From NCBI RefSeq assembly GCF_000496755.2, contig NZ_AYKS02000063.1:44127-108126 (forward strand): DNA of 64,000 bases. Reading direction: 5' to 3'. The notes under the pieces were generated by a model. That model did no database searches, was not told the origin of the DNA, and was given only the letters and a program-made list of their open reading frames with translations. Shown here piece after piece: positions 9,255 through 19,433 of the stretch. The stretch is from Serratia sp. DD3. GTDB taxonomy: Bacteria; Pseudomonadota; Gammaproteobacteria; Enterobacterales; Enterobacteriaceae. Every line of letters begins with the position of its first letter. The stretch's first letter is position 1. Made by a program: the position numbers and the translations under genes.

Positions 9255-11255
9255 TTACAGCACATTAAGATAATAACCAATGCTTTCCGCAGCTTTGCGC
9301 CCTTCAGCAATAGCGGTCACAATCAAGTCTGCCCCGCGCACAATGTCGCCACCTGCAAATATTTTGTGATTACTGGTTTGGTATGGATAGCCAGCCACCG
9401 TTGGCGCAACCACCCGCCCTTGCCGGTCCAGTTGCACATTATGCTCCGCCAGCCAGCCCATGCGGTGTGGACTAAAGCCAAAGGCCATGATCACTGCATC
9501 CGCAGGGACGATATGCTCAGACCCTGCCACAGGTACCGCCTGCCGACGGCCTTGACTGTCTGGGGCCCCCATTTCGGTACGGCGCATCTGAATACCGCTC
9601 ACGTTGCCTTCTTTATCAACCACAATACTCAGCGGTTGCAGGTTAAACATAAATTCCGCACCCTCTTCGCGGGCATTTTTCACCTCCTTCTTCGAACCGG
9701 GCATACTCTTTTCATCACGGCGATAAGCACAAATCACCTGCTCCGCACCATGGCGCAACGAGGTACGCACGCAGTCCATCGCGGTGTCACCACCACCCAG
9801 CACTACCACCCGTTTACCCGCCATATTGATGTAGGGGCTCTTCGGGTTGTCGTCATAGCCCATTAAGTGTTGGGTATTGGCAATCAGGAAAGGTAATGCT
9901 TCATAAACCCCCGGCGCGTCTTCGTTTTCCAGGCCGGAACGCATTGACTTATAAGTGCCTACGCCAAGGAACAGGGCATCGTAATCATTGAGTAATGTTT
10001 CCATCGAGATGTCTTTACCGATTTCGGTATTCAGCCGGAATTCCACCCCCATTGAGCTGAAAATTTCACGCCGTCTGACCATCACATCTTTGCTCAGCTT
10101 AAACGCCGGAATACCAAAGGTCAGCAGGCCACCAATTTCCGGGTAGCGATCAAACACCACTGGCTTGATGCCATTGCGTACCAGAATATCGGCACACCCT
10201 AAACCCGCAGGGCCGGCGCCAATAATCGCCACCCGCTTGCCGCTCTGTTTTACTGCGGACATATCTGGCCGCCAGCCCAATTCAAAGGCGGTTTCGGTAA
10301 TATAGCGTTCGATATTACCAATGGTGACGGCACCCCCATGGTCATTGAGGGTACAGGATTGTTCACACAACCTATCTTGTGGACAAACACGGCCACAGAC
10401 CTCTGGCAAACTACTGGTCTGGTGCGACAACTCTGCCGCTTCCCAAATGCGCCCTTGCTCCGCCAGTTTGATCCATTGCGGGATCTGGTTATGTAAAGGA
10501 CAAGTCCAGGAGCAAATGCTCTGTTTGCCACAACTCAAACAACGCTCCGCCTGCTGCTCAACCTGCTGTTCATTAAATGGCTTATAGATCTCGGCAAAGG
10601 TGGTTTTACGCGCTTCAAGGGGGATTTTGCTGGCTTCCAGGCGTGGAGCACGCGGTTGTTGCAATAAATCGAGGATCGGTTTTGGCTGGGCACTGCCCCC
10701 CTGCTGTTTGGCACTGCTGCCAAACGGTTGGCCTGGCGTATTACAGCCCGCAGCACGCAAGCGCTTTTCCTGCTGCTGATCCGCCAGCATTTGCTGATCA
10801 ACCAAGCGTAATGCGTGGGTCGGGCAGGCTTGCACACAGGACGGGCCATGATTGAGTTCATTACAGAGGTCGCACTTCTGCGCCTCGATTTTTTGATAGC
10901 TGTCCGCAAGCCGATGATTAGGCGGTTGCACGGTTTCAGTGACCACCGTCATCATGCCAAACGGGCAAGCCACCGCACAGGATTTACAGCCAATGCATTT
11001 TTCCTGGCTGACCAGTATGCTGCTGTTGCTTTGTACAATCGCCCCGGTCGGGCACACATTGGCACAAGGTGCATCTTCGCAGTTATGACAAAACACCGCG
11101 GTATTGGCACTTGCCCCGCGAATAACTTTCACCCGTGGGGTAAAGTACTCCCGTTTACTGGGGTATTCCCCCTGGTTGTGTGCTGTGACACAAGCGACTT
11201 CACAGCTTCGGCAACCAATGCAAGCTTCAGATTCTGCAACGATAAATTGATTCAT
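9255..11255 (-). CDS. aegA: AegA/YgfT-type fused ferredoxin-glutamate synthase small-subunit-like oxidoreductase
   Basis: 666 residues from the ATG at 11255 (AAGGG six bases upstream; an in-frame ATG six bases earlier sits on the ribosome site). Residues 1-165 carry HydN-like clusters (CIGCRSCEVAC, CHNCEDAPCANVCP, CIGCKSCAVACPFGMM, CDLCNELNHGPSCVQACP). The remainder is like GltD: CLSCGKQSICSWTCP, the FAD motif GAGPAGLGCAD near 340, the NAD(P)H motif GGGDTAMDCVR near 480, and the terminal GGDIVRGADLIVTAI. In E. coli AegA and its paralogue YgfT are tied to formate-dependent urate breakdown. First gene of a two-gene operon with the HydN-like carrier. Confidence 0.92.
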   Translation of the reverse strand: MNQFIVAESEACIGCRSCEVACVTAHNQGEYPSKREYFTPRVKVIRGASANTAVFCHNCEDAPCANVCPTGAIVQSNSSILVSQEKCIGCKSCAVACPFGMMTVVTETVQPPNHRLADSYQKIEAQKCDLCNELNHGPSCVQACPTHALRLVDQQMLADQQQEKRLRAAGCNTPGQPFGSSAKQQGGSAQPKPILDLLQQPRAPRLEASKIPLEARKTTFAEIYKPFNEQQVEQQAERCLSCGKQSICSWTCPLHNQIPQWIKLAEQGRIWEAAELSHQTSSLPEVCGRVCPQDRLCEQSCTLNDHGGAVTIGNIERYITETAFELGWRPDMSAVKQSGKRVAIIGAGPAGLGCADILVRNGIKPVVFDRYPEIGGLLTFGIPAFKLSKDVMVRRREIFSSMGVEFRLNTEIGKDISMETLLNDYDALFLGVGTYKSMRSGLENEDAPGVYEALPFLIANTQHLMGYDDNPKSPYINMAGKRVVVLGGGDTAMDCVRTSLRHGAEQVICAYRRDEKSMPGSKKEVKNAREEGAEFMFNLQPLSIVVDKEGNVSGIQMRRTEMGAPDSQGRRQAVPVAGSEHIVPADAVIMAFGFSPHRMGWLAEHNVQLDRQGRVVAPTVAGYPYQTSNHKIFAGGDIVRGADLIVTAIAEGRKAAESIGYYLNVL

Positions 11256-11490
11256 AGACATCCCTTCCAAACAAGCTGATTGGGAACAAACATCATTTGT
11301 TCAGGCTGGTGACCAATAACGTTGATTAACCAGAGGGTGCTAACGGGGCACCTGGCACAGAGGACCCGGGCTAAAAAGTGATTGAGTCACAATCTTAGTG
11401 ATTGACGTTATACTCTTATATGGCTGGCGTAGGCAGGTATCAGTAAGATTATAACCTTGTTAATTTAATAGTCATATTTGGTGAGATTCC

Positions 11491-11539
11491 ATGACATTTC
11501 GCATGAAAATGACATATCACCTCAATGGAAGTGACATAT
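11491..11539. promoter_or_regulatory. Three direct TGACAT repeats in the divergent aegA / HD-GYP region
   Basis: ATGACATTT (11491), ATGACATAT (11509) and GTGACATAT (11531) share TGACATwT at 18 and 22 base spacing, about two helical turns apart. They lie 97-145 bases upstream of the HD-GYP start in the 380-base gap between divergent genes. A shared operator is an inference from repetition alone. Confidence 0.4.
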
Positions 11540-11635
11540 TGCACGAATACCCTGTTATTCAATTGCCATTCACAGAACTCCCCTTGTCTGGTCTATGATT
11601 AAACAATATACACGTTGACACCCAAGGCGAGCACC

Positions 11636-14557
11636 ATGGCAGAACAGAAGCGCGGATTCAGCAAACGCTACCCTTTGCATATCCAAATTGCTGCTCTTTT
11701 TACTTTGCTAATTGTCTCAATCGGCAGTGCAATCGTTTTCTTCAGCCATCAGCAACTGACTAAACTCACTGAAGCCAGCACCAACAGACAGAACCAGAAA
11801 GCCAGTGAGATCATTGCGACGGAATTAAATTCCATTACTGGCAGCATGAGGATGTCAGTCAATATTCTTGCTGGTACTCGCATCATGCAAGCGACGACAC
11901 TTGAGCAACGAATCAATACCATTCCTTTGATGCTCTCGGTGCTGCAACAGAATGATTATGCCTATGCCATTTATAGCGCTTATCCCAATGGGGACTTTTT
12001 TATTCTGCGCCGTCTTAATGACGGTAACCGCACGTTATTCCAGGCACCAGATAATGCTAAATGGCTGGCGCAGAGTAACCGTTTTTTAGACAGTGAGCCG
12101 GAAACCAAGGCAATATTTTTAGATAGCAAGCAGCAGGTTATCATGACGAAAAACCTGCCGTTTAACCATTTTGACCCCCGGGAACGGCCTTGGTATCAAC
12201 TTGCTGCCCAGACACAAAACCTGGTGACCTCCCCTCTGTACACCTTTAAAGCTAGCGGTGAAACCGGCTTTACTTACAGCATACAGGATAAACATAGCGG
12301 TGCTGTTATCGGCCTGGACGTTTCACTGGCGTCACTTTCCCTGTTTCTTGAACGCAATCTGCCACCCAATAGCCAAGCGGCGGTGATCAATTTTGCCAAT
12401 GAAATTCTCGCCAGCCAGCCACCATTGAAACAGTTGGCCGCGAGCAGTAGTGAACAATTACGCGATATTGCCAAGATCCCGGTGTTACAAACGTTGCTCA
12501 GCACGCAGCAGGATGAACATAGCGGTAACAGCATCCTGTTTACTGCCCAAGGTCAAAGCTGGTATGGCTCGGTGATCAAACTTGATGAGCACGATAAACA
12601 CTACATGCTGGTCACCTCTACCCCATCGGCCTATCTGACCGCAGATGCTAACGCTATCCGTAACCGCTCAACGTTAATTGCCCTGACTTTGCTGCTGCTC
12701 AGCCTGCTACTGGTCTGGTATTTTTCATTACATATCTCCAGGCCACTGATCCGTTTGCGCCAAGATGCCGACGCGATCAGTAATCTGCATTTCGACGATC
12801 AGCCAGAAAAGCCGTCAGTAATTGAAGAAGTTGACGATTTACATAACGCCATGTCAAAAATGAAGCTGACACTAAAACAGTTTATCTCGATGGGTAGCCT
12901 GTTGTCGGTTAAAGATGACTTTCCGCAGCAGATGCAAGGGCTGCTTAATGAAACCAGTAAAATCGCCGCAATGAATGGGGGAATTGTTTTTTTATCTGAC
13001 AAGGAGCTGGGCTATTTTTCCCCTATTGCGTTCAACTGGGCAGGTGAAAACCCGCATATATCAGCCATCGCGCCGCTACAACTTGATCAGCAGCATTCAG
13101 GCCCGCTTGGGCAGATATTGTCTGGCCAAACCGTGGCTGGGGTATTTGATAATGATAACCTCCCCAGTCAATTGCTCAATTTTATGCAACCCCATTTACC
13201 CCTGCGCTATATCGCGGTGCCGATGCAAACGCATGAACAACAGTTGATGGGTTTCTTACTGCTATTTTGCCCCTATGAATTAAGCAACGAAGAAGAGAGC
13301 AGCAAAATACAGCTGGTCAACGCCCTGGTAGGGAGTTTGTCGGTGGCGATAGAAACCCAATATCTGTTGCAAGAGCAGAAAAATCTGTTGGCCGCCTTTA
13401 TTGAGCTGATCGCCGGGGCGATTGACGCCAAAAGTGCCTATACCGGCGGCCATTGCCAACGGGTACCGGTGATTACCAATATGTTGGCTAAAGCCGCCGT
13501 TGAAACTAAAGCAGGGCCTTTTGCCGACTTTACGCTTTCGCCCAATGAATGGGAGGAGTTACACATCGCCAGTTGGCTACATGACTGCGGGAAAATCACC
13601 ACACCAGAAGCGGTGGTGGATAAAGCGACCAAGCTGGAGATGATTTATGACCGCATTCATGAAGTGCGTATGCGCTTTGAAGTTCTGAAGCGCGAAAAAG
13701 AGATTAACTACCTGCGCCAGCACGCGGTAATTGCGGCAACACCCCAAGAAGAGCAGCAGTTACGTGATGAACTGCAGCAATTGGATGAGGATTTCTACTT
13801 TATTGCCCAATCTAATGTGGGTGGTGAGTTTCTCTCTGACAGTGTAGTCGCCCGTATTCAACAAATTGCGCAATACTCATGGACTCGCACCCTTGATGAT
13901 AGTGCCGGTGTAGCATTAGAAGAGCAGGCACGGAAAAAACGCCGCCCAGCAATCACCCTGCCGGTGCAGGAAAAACTACTGGCGGATAAAGAAGAACATG
14001 TTGTTTATCGGGATGACAAGAATCGCTTACCCGAGAGTTACAACTTCAAAGTAAAAGAGCCGACTTTATTGTATAACCACGGGGAGATTTATAACCTGAG
14101 TATCAGGAAAGGCACCCTGAATGAAGAAGAGCGTTACAAAATTAATGAGCACATTATCCAAACCATTGTGATGCTGAAAAAATTGCCGTTCCCGCACACC
14201 ATGGCGAATGTTGCCACCATTGCGGGAGGGCACCATGAACGTATGGATGGCAAAGGTTACCCTTATCAATTGACCCGCCAGCAAATGAGTATTCCAGCGC
14301 GCATAATGGCTATCGCCGACGTGTTTGAAGCCCTCACCGCCGCTGACCGACCTTACAAACCCGGCAAGCTATTGTCAGAATCACTCAACATCATGACTAA
14401 TATGGCGAACGAAAACCATCTGGACCGCGAGTTGTTTATGCTCTTTTTACAATCAGGTGTTTGGCATGAGTACGCAAAATCCTATCTGCAGCCGGATAAT
14501 ATCGACCCTGTTGATATTACTGCGTTACTCAGCAAGCTAGGCCAAACGCAACAATAA
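11636..14557 (+). CDS. Membrane HD-GYP cyclic-di-GMP phosphodiesterase with Cache-like sensor, HAMP and GAF-like domains
   Basis: 973 residues from the ATG at 11636 (AAGGCGAG upstream; an in-frame TTG at 11615 is weaker). A membrane helix at about 14-35, a periplasmic Cache-like region (about 40-335, with FDPRERPWYQLAAQT), a second helix (about 345-366), HAMP (about 367-420), a GAF-like segment (about 440-590) and a C-terminal HD-GYP domain. The HD pair is H649-D650 (LHDCGK) and the second motif is HHERMDGKGYP from 866, both complete, so cyclic-di-GMP hydrolysis is expected. The two motifs are about 215 residues apart, far more than the usual 60 or so, because of a charged insertion. E. coli K-12 has no HD-GYP protein. 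Divergent from aegA. Confidence 0.88.
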   Translation: MAEQKRGFSKRYPLHIQIAALFTLLIVSIGSAIVFFSHQQLTKLTEASTNRQNQKASEIIATELNSITGSMRMSVNILAGTRIMQATTLEQRINTIPLMLSVLQQNDYAYAIYSAYPNGDFFILRRLNDGNRTLFQAPDNAKWLAQSNRFLDSEPETKAIFLDSKQQVIMTKNLPFNHFDPRERPWYQLAAQTQNLVTSPLYTFKASGETGFTYSIQDKHSGAVIGLDVSLASLSLFLERNLPPNSQAAVINFANEILASQPPLKQLAASSSEQLRDIAKIPVLQTLLSTQQDEHSGNSILFTAQGQSWYGSVIKLDEHDKHYMLVTSTPSAYLTADANAIRNRSTLIALTLLLLSLLLVWYFSLHISRPLIRLRQDADAISNLHFDDQPEKPSVIEEVDDLHNAMSKMKLTLKQFISMGSLLSVKDDFPQQMQGLLNETSKIAAMNGGIVFLSDKELGYFSPIAFNWAGENPHISAIAPLQLDQQHSGPLGQILSGQTVAGVFDNDNLPSQLLNFMQPHLPLRYIAVPMQTHEQQLMGFLLLFCPYELSNEEESSKIQLVNALVGSLSVAIETQYLLQEQKNLLAAFIELIAGAIDAKSAYTGGHCQRVPVITNMLAKAAVETKAGPFADFTLSPNEWEELHIASWLHDCGKITTPEAVVDKATKLEMIYDRIHEVRMRFEVLKREKEINYLRQHAVIAATPQEEQQLRDELQQLDEDFYFIAQSNVGGEFLSDSVVARIQQIAQYSWTRTLDDSAGVALEEQARKKRRPAITLPVQEKLLADKEEHVVYRDDKNRLPESYNFKVKEPTLLYNHGEIYNLSIRKGTLNEEERYKINEHIIQTIVMLKKLPFPHTMANVATIAGGHHERMDGKGYPYQLTRQQMSIPARIMAIADVFEALTAADRPYKPGKLLSESLNIMTNMANENHLDRELFMLFLQSGVWHEYAKSYLQPDNIDPVDITALLSKLGQTQQ

Positions 14558-14592
14558 AGGCCTAAGCCAGGTTCCTTAGGATGGGTGAGTTA

Positions 14593-14632
14593 AAAAGCCA
14601 CCTGAAAGCATCAGCGCTTGCAGGTGGCTTTT
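14593..14632. terminator. Bidirectional rho-independent terminator
   Basis: AAAAGCCACCTG and CAGGTGGCTTTT form a 12-bp stem between the convergent HD-GYP gene and uacT, with T runs on both strands. A second GC hairpin (14721-14738, GCGGCCC/GGGCCGC) lies nearer the uacT stop without a T run. Confidence 0.88.
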
Positions 14633-14771
14633 CTCATTGCAGTCCATAATATGCGGCTCCGCTGGTCAATTATCACTCCGTTTTAAACATGGGGATAACC
14701 TTACCGCTAAACGACGCGTAGCGGCCCCGTAGGGCCGCAATATCGCGACTATTCGGGTCTAAAAACCTTAA

Positions 14772-16196
14772 TCAATTTTGTACCGCACCTTCTGCATCTT
14801 CCGCATTATTGACATCATCTTCTTCTGGTTTTTTCTCTGGGTGATAACCATTGAAGTACAGATTCAGCACCACTGCAGCGACTGATGAAAGCAAAATGCC
14901 GCTATGTAACAGCGGTTGCAAAGACTGCGGCATCTGGTTAAAGAAATCACCTGCTACTACCGGGATCATGCCAAGCCCCAGACTGATAGCAACAATGTAG
15001 GCGTTATAACGGTTAGCGTTAAAGTTGACCCTGGCGAGGATTTTGATTCCGGTGGCTAAGACCATACCAAACATCACGATACCGGCCCCCCCTAATACAA
15101 ACTGGGGAATGGAAGCCACAACAATAGACATTTTCGGGATCAGACCGAACAGTATCAAAATAACCCCGGCCATAACACATACCCAACGGCTGGAGACCCG
15201 CGTGATACTGACTAAACCGATATTTTGTGAGAACGAGGTATGCGGAAAAGTATTAAAAATGCCGCCGATGATAGTTCCTATACCATCAACCCGTAACCCA
15301 CGTATTACATCCGGTTTGGTGGTCGGGCGGCCAACAATTTCACCCAACGCCATAAACATGCCCATCGACTCAATAAATACGATCAGCATCACGATCGTCA
15401 GGGTGACAATGGAAGCAGCATCAAAGGTTGGCCAACCAAAGGCAAAGGGGCGCACCACCGCAAACCAATCTGCATTGTCCAAACCGGCAAAACTGACCTC
15501 GCCCATAAAAAGCGCTACCACAAAACCAAAGGCGATACCCAACAGTACCGAAATATTAGAGATAAAGCCTTTACTGAAACGTGTGATAAGCAGAATAAAG
15601 ACCAGCACCATTAACGAGACACCGATATAGGCAGGGTGACCATAATTGGGATTCCCCCGACCGCCAGCAGCCCAGTCAATCCCCACCCGCACGATACTTA
15701 GCCCAATAGAGGTGATCACTATTCCGGTAACCAATGTGGGGAACAGGCACATTAAGCGCCCCATAAGCGGCACCATTAATGTGGTAATTACACCAGCGGC
15801 AATGGTGGCGCCAAAAATACCCGTCAAGCCGATGTTCGGGTTAGCCCCAATGGCCAACATGGGGGTCACGGCAGCGAAGGTCACCGACATAATGACCGGC
15901 AAACGGATACCCGCAAAGCGCCCAATACCAATACATTGCAACAGGGTCACAATGCCACAACAGAATAGATCGGAACTGATCAAATAGGCTATTTGCGCTT
16001 TATCTAACCCCAGACTGCCACCAATCATCAAGGGCACGGCGACTGCCCCTGCATACATGACGAGCACATGTTGCAGCCCCAAGGTAAATAAGTGTGCAAA
16101 GGGTAAAATCTCTTCTACTTTATCAATGGGTTTATCAACGGCTTGTTCAATCGCTTGCGTCTTTTGGTTCGGCAAAACGTCATTCATGTTGGTCAT
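14772..16196 (-). CDS. uacT: Urate (and xanthine) : proton symporter, NCS2 family
   Basis: 474 residues, 12-14 membrane segments, inner membrane. The sequence matches E. coli UacT (YgfU) over long stretches: LGLQHVLVMYAGAVAVPL, ISSDLFCCGIVTLLQ, RLPVIMSVTFAAVTPM, FIESMGMFMALGEIVGR, and FPHTSFSQNIGLVSITRV. These include the conserved NCS2 signature regions in TM1, TM8 and TM10. Start at 16196 with AGGAG nine bases upstream. The neighbours (AegA, HydN-like carrier, Ade) fit a role in purine uptake. A related xanthine permease (XanQ/XanP) is less similar at these motifs. The C-terminal tail is acidic. Confidence 0.92.
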   Translation of the reverse strand: MTNMNDVLPNQKTQAIEQAVDKPIDKVEEILPFAHLFTLGLQHVLVMYAGAVAVPLMIGGSLGLDKAQIAYLISSDLFCCGIVTLLQCIGIGRFAGIRLPVIMSVTFAAVTPMLAIGANPNIGLTGIFGATIAAGVITTLMVPLMGRLMCLFPTLVTGIVITSIGLSIVRVGIDWAAGGRGNPNYGHPAYIGVSLMVLVFILLITRFSKGFISNISVLLGIAFGFVVALFMGEVSFAGLDNADWFAVVRPFAFGWPTFDAASIVTLTIVMLIVFIESMGMFMALGEIVGRPTTKPDVIRGLRVDGIGTIIGGIFNTFPHTSFSQNIGLVSITRVSSRWVCVMAGVILILFGLIPKMSIVVASIPQFVLGGAGIVMFGMVLATGIKILARVNFNANRYNAYIVAISLGLGMIPVVAGDFFNQMPQSLQPLLHSGILLSSVAAVVLNLYFNGYHPEKKPEEDDVNNAEDAEGAVQN

Positions 16197-16260
16197 TAGA
16201 CATCACTCCTTTACGGCCCAATTCAGGGTGTTCAACCTATGGGCTACGATTCGAGAGCGG

Positions 16261-16378
16261 ACATACCCATCATCCTTCATGTTGCAATGCTGTTCACTGC
16301 GATACACTGCCCCTCCTGGACTTACCCTTTCGGGCCGCTGCCTCAGCGAAAATCTGCAACTTAAATAAACTTGGGTAT
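16261..16378. repeat. Degenerate ERIC-like element
   Basis: It begins CATACCCATCATCCTTCATG and ends with GCAACTTAAATAAACTTGGG followed by TATA, like the two ERIC termini in the same orientation, but the centre is diverged. It lies 65 bases upstream of uacT. The rest of 16379-17126 shows no gene. Confidence 0.6.
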
Positions 16379-16738
16379 ATCCCTCCCTTACAATTGATGT
16401 ACTCAACATCTGATCTTTTAACTCTTGCTGAAGGTCATAACCTGGCAGTGATTGAACAAAGCACCCAATTAACACGCTGTTGGATTCGGGCCAGAATCAC
16501 ACTAGGCTGTTCTCAGACTAGAAAAGTGTATGCATATTTTGTGCAAGGGAATGTGGCAACCTGGTGATATCAGGGAGAGATATAATTAAATGAGAAAGCC
16601 ATCACAGATGGGTATTGATCAGTTTAGATATTATTAACATTATCTTTTGCTAAAAATAACATTTCCGGTTAGTCATGCATAAATAACACCCAACGCAATC
16701 GATTAAATTACCAATTTGATTCATTTTACATCAACTAC

Positions 16739-16755
16739 TGTCTCAATTTGAGACA
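16739..16755. promoter_or_regulatory. Perfect 17-bp palindrome TGTCTCAA-T-TTGAGACA
   Basis: A perfect inverted repeat with a one-base centre in the 930-base gap between ade and uacT, 540 bases upstream of the uacT start. Palindromes of the shape TGTyTC / GArACA bind enhancer-type activators such as AcoR relatives. I found no convincing sigma-54 promoter between it and uacT, so the activator idea is weak. Confidence 0.45.
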
Positions 16756-17126
16756 ACTTAGTTGACATGGCACTCTTAAGCAGCAAAGGAAATATAAGTT
16801 ATCAAGATATAATGTTGCCTACGAGACGTTGTTAGACCTACAGAAAACTGTGTTTTTCGCTGACAAATTTGGGGATAGCGCAGACTGCCGGGTACTTGTT
16901 TGCAAGCCAACCAACACGGACTCTAGCCGCTGACACTGCCAATGGCGACTCGTCAGTTATCATTATGGTATGTGATAGATTTGAATTTTATAGAGGTCGC
17001 GGAGTGCCAGCATATTGCCGGTTATCTCTCTACCGGCGTCATTGAACATTGCCACTGGCTTGGCTGCCCTGGCTGCTGCCCACAGTATCAAGCACTGCCA
17101 CCCCCTCAGTACCCTTATCGTCGGTA

Positions 17127-18875
17127 TTAAAGCGGCGTTTCCACAAAGCGAAATTGTGTGACATCAAATAACCCCATGCTGGTTAATTTCAACGCGGGAA
17201 TCACCGGCAGTGAAAGAAAGGCCATCTGGATAAAGGGCTCATTAAGTTTAATGCCACATGCCAGGCAAGCCGCCTTAAGCTCAGTGATGGATTGAGCAAT
17301 CTCTGTTGTTGATAGATCGCTCATCAAGCCAGCAATGGGTAACGCCAGATGGCTCTGGACCTGATGATTATTCACTACACACAACCCCCCGCCATACTCA
17401 ATCAATTGATTAATGGCCAGTGCCATCTCTTCTGGCCGATGACCAATCACCACCAGATTATGGCTATCATGACTCACACTGGCTGCCAGTGCGCCTTGTT
17501 GTAGCTCGAACCCCTGTAATAACCCCAAGGCTGGCGGATGATTTTTGCCATAGCGCTCTAACACCGCGATGCGGCAGATATCAGGCAGGCTAAACCTATC
17601 ACCTAACCACTCCGCCTGCTGCTGATGGGTGATTAATTCATTGGGTACCACCTGAATAACTCGGTAGCGGTGGCCGGTGGTCAATGGCAGCGTCAACGCC
17701 GCAGCAGTGACCGGTTGCCGATCAATAGTATTCTGCAATGGCGGTTGAGTGAGCTGTTGACGTTGTTGCCGGGTAGATTGTAACTCTTCATTGTTCAGTC
17801 GCTCGCCCCTGATAATCACTTGGCGTATAGAAACTTGGTTGAGGTCATCCAGTAATACGATATCCGCCTGCTTGCCGGGTGCCAGCAGCCCCAGGCGTTT
17901 AAGGCCAAAATGCCGTGCCGCTGACCAACTGGCAACCCGATAAGCCACATGTGCAGGAATATGATGTTGATTGATCAAGCGATGGATCAGCGAATTAATA
18001 TGGCCTTCGTGAGTAATCTCCCAAGGGTTGCGATCATCGGTACATAACATACATTGCGGGCTGTTAAATTCATTGATCAACGGTGCCAACGTATCCAGAT
18101 TGCGGGCCACAGACCCTTCGCGGATCATCAACGCCATCCCCAGAGAGAGCTTTTCCCGGCCTTCTGCCCGCAGTAAGGTTTCATGGCAGTTCTCGATACC
18201 TGCGGCAATATAGCCATTGAGATCTTTACCGGTGAGCAGCGGGCAGTGACCATCCAGCGTCAAATCACGAAATGTGTCTAGCTTATCCAGTATCGCGCTA
18301 TTTCCTGCAATCACGCCGGGGTAATCCATCATTTCTGCCAGCCCAAGCACATGGGGGTGGTCATGATAGGCCTGCATTTGCTCTACCGGAAACTCTGCGC
18401 CGTTAACATCGCACCCCGCCAGTGCCGGCACACAGGAGCTGATTTGAATAAACTGATTTTGCCTGGCCTGTTCTGCGCTGCGTAAAAACCACGCCAAACC
18501 CGCTTGCCCCATCACATTGATGATTTCATGGGGATCACAAACAATGGTGGTAACTCCCAATGGTAACGTCGCACTTTCAAACGTCACTGGGGTCATCATG
18601 CTGGATTCAATATGCAGATGCGCATCGATAAATCCCGGCACTGCAATCGCATTATGTGCATCAATACGCTGAAGTGCTGCAGCCCCTTGATAGGCTGGGC
18701 CAATACCGGCAATGGTATTACCGCTGATAACAATCGGCCCCGCTATTTCTCCACCGTTGATTAAATCGAGAATGCGGACATTTTCAATCATCATGTCGGC
18801 CACCGCTTCGCCACGGGAAACCGCCAACAAGCGACCGGTCTGCTCACGGGTGAGTGATTGTGTCTGTTTCGCCAT
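17127..18875 (-). CDS. ade: Adenine deaminase
   Basis: 582 residues (E. coli Ade 588), amidohydrolase superfamily, converting adenine to hypoxanthine and ammonia in the cytosol. Visible are the metal-binding [11 protein letters not shown] near 100, CDPHEIINV near 135, [15 protein letters not shown] near 295, and [11 protein letters not shown] in the C-terminal part. The ATG at 18875 has AAGGA seven bases upstream; the longer in-frame start at 18902 is less likely. It is monocistronic here, with 930 bases separating it from uacT. Hypoxanthine would feed xanthine and urate formation, matching the AegA and UacT genes. Confidence 0.95.
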   Translation of the reverse strand: MAKQTQSLTREQTGRLLAVSRGEAVADMMIENVRILDLINGGEIAGPIVISGNTIAGIGPAYQGAAALQRIDAHNAIAVPGFIDAHLHIESSMMTPVTFESATLPLGVTTIVCDPHEIINVMGQAGLAWFLRSAEQARQNQFIQISSCVPALAGCDVNGAEFPVEQMQAYHDHPHVLGLAEMMDYPGVIAGNSAILDKLDTFRDLTLDGHCPLLTGKDLNGYIAAGIENCHETLLRAEGREKLSLGMALMIREGSVARNLDTLAPLINEFNSPQCMLCTDDRNPWEITHEGHINSLIHRLINQHHIPAHVAYRVASWSAARHFGLKRLGLLAPGKQADIVLLDDLNQVSIRQVIIRGERLNNEELQSTRQQRQQLTQPPLQNTIDRQPVTAAALTLPLTTGHRYRVIQVVPNELITHQQQAEWLGDRFSLPDICRIAVLERYGKNHPPALGLLQGFELQQGALAASVSHDSHNLVVIGHRPEEMALAINQLIEYGGGLCVVNNHQVQSHLALPIAGLMSDLSTTEIAQSITELKAACLACGIKLNEPFIQMAFLSLPVIPALKLTSMGLFDVTQFRFVETPL

Positions 18876-19433
18876 CGACTTGTCCTTATTGATTGTTATC
18901 ACCTATGATAAATGCAGTTATCATTTTGATATTTAATACATTTAACTCTTATCTAGTGTAGCCTGCAAAACGGATGCCGTAGTGTGTGAGATGTCACTAA
19001 TTGTTATTATCGGCAAAGAAAATGCCTGTAGGGTTTGAGTGCCAATTTTGAGGCCAATATTGAAGGCCAATGTTGAAGGCAAATAGTGTTAAAACTTGAT
19101 CTAACCGCTTCGCCCCAGACAGCCAACGCTGGTTTGAATGTTTCTGTTCGACTCAATGATAGTCAAAGGAAATGGCTACAGTATTATAAAAAATCATGAT
19201 AAATCGTTATCGATTCAAAGCCTGATGAGAGACGTTCCTGTGGCGCTCTTTGGTTAAGCAGATACCCATATCCAGTTCGTTTTTCAGATATTCCAACCAG
19301 TAAAAATTATTTAATATCAAGATATAAACAATAATAATACAAACCCATCACAGACCAATAATATTTGGCTAAAATGCATAACATTTTACTGTGCTACACT
19401 GTTTGATAGGTTTAACACACTAAAGAAACGTTT
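18876..19433. other. Intergenic region between ade and the MucR-like gene
   Basis: No reading frame here looks coding. It holds the tandem repeat at 19035-19085 and, near 19370-19420, AT-rich DNA with a possible -10 (TACACT) for the MucR-like gene. Confidence 0.5.
19035..19085. repeat. Four degenerate 12-13 bp tandem repeats
   Basis: Units TTGAGTGCCAATT, TTGAGGCCAATA, TTGAAGGCCAATG and TTGAAGGCAAATA follow one another without gaps, 160 bases upstream of ade. Each has the core TTGArGsCAA. Confidence 0.75.

Noticed and set aside
9156..9866. 236-codon plus-strand frame
   Set aside because: Opposite the hydN-like and aegA genes, whose cysteine motifs prove the minus-strand reading.
16200..16740. 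Sigma-54 promoter between the palindrome and uacT
   Set aside because: No sequence has GG and GC at the required -24/-12 spacing.
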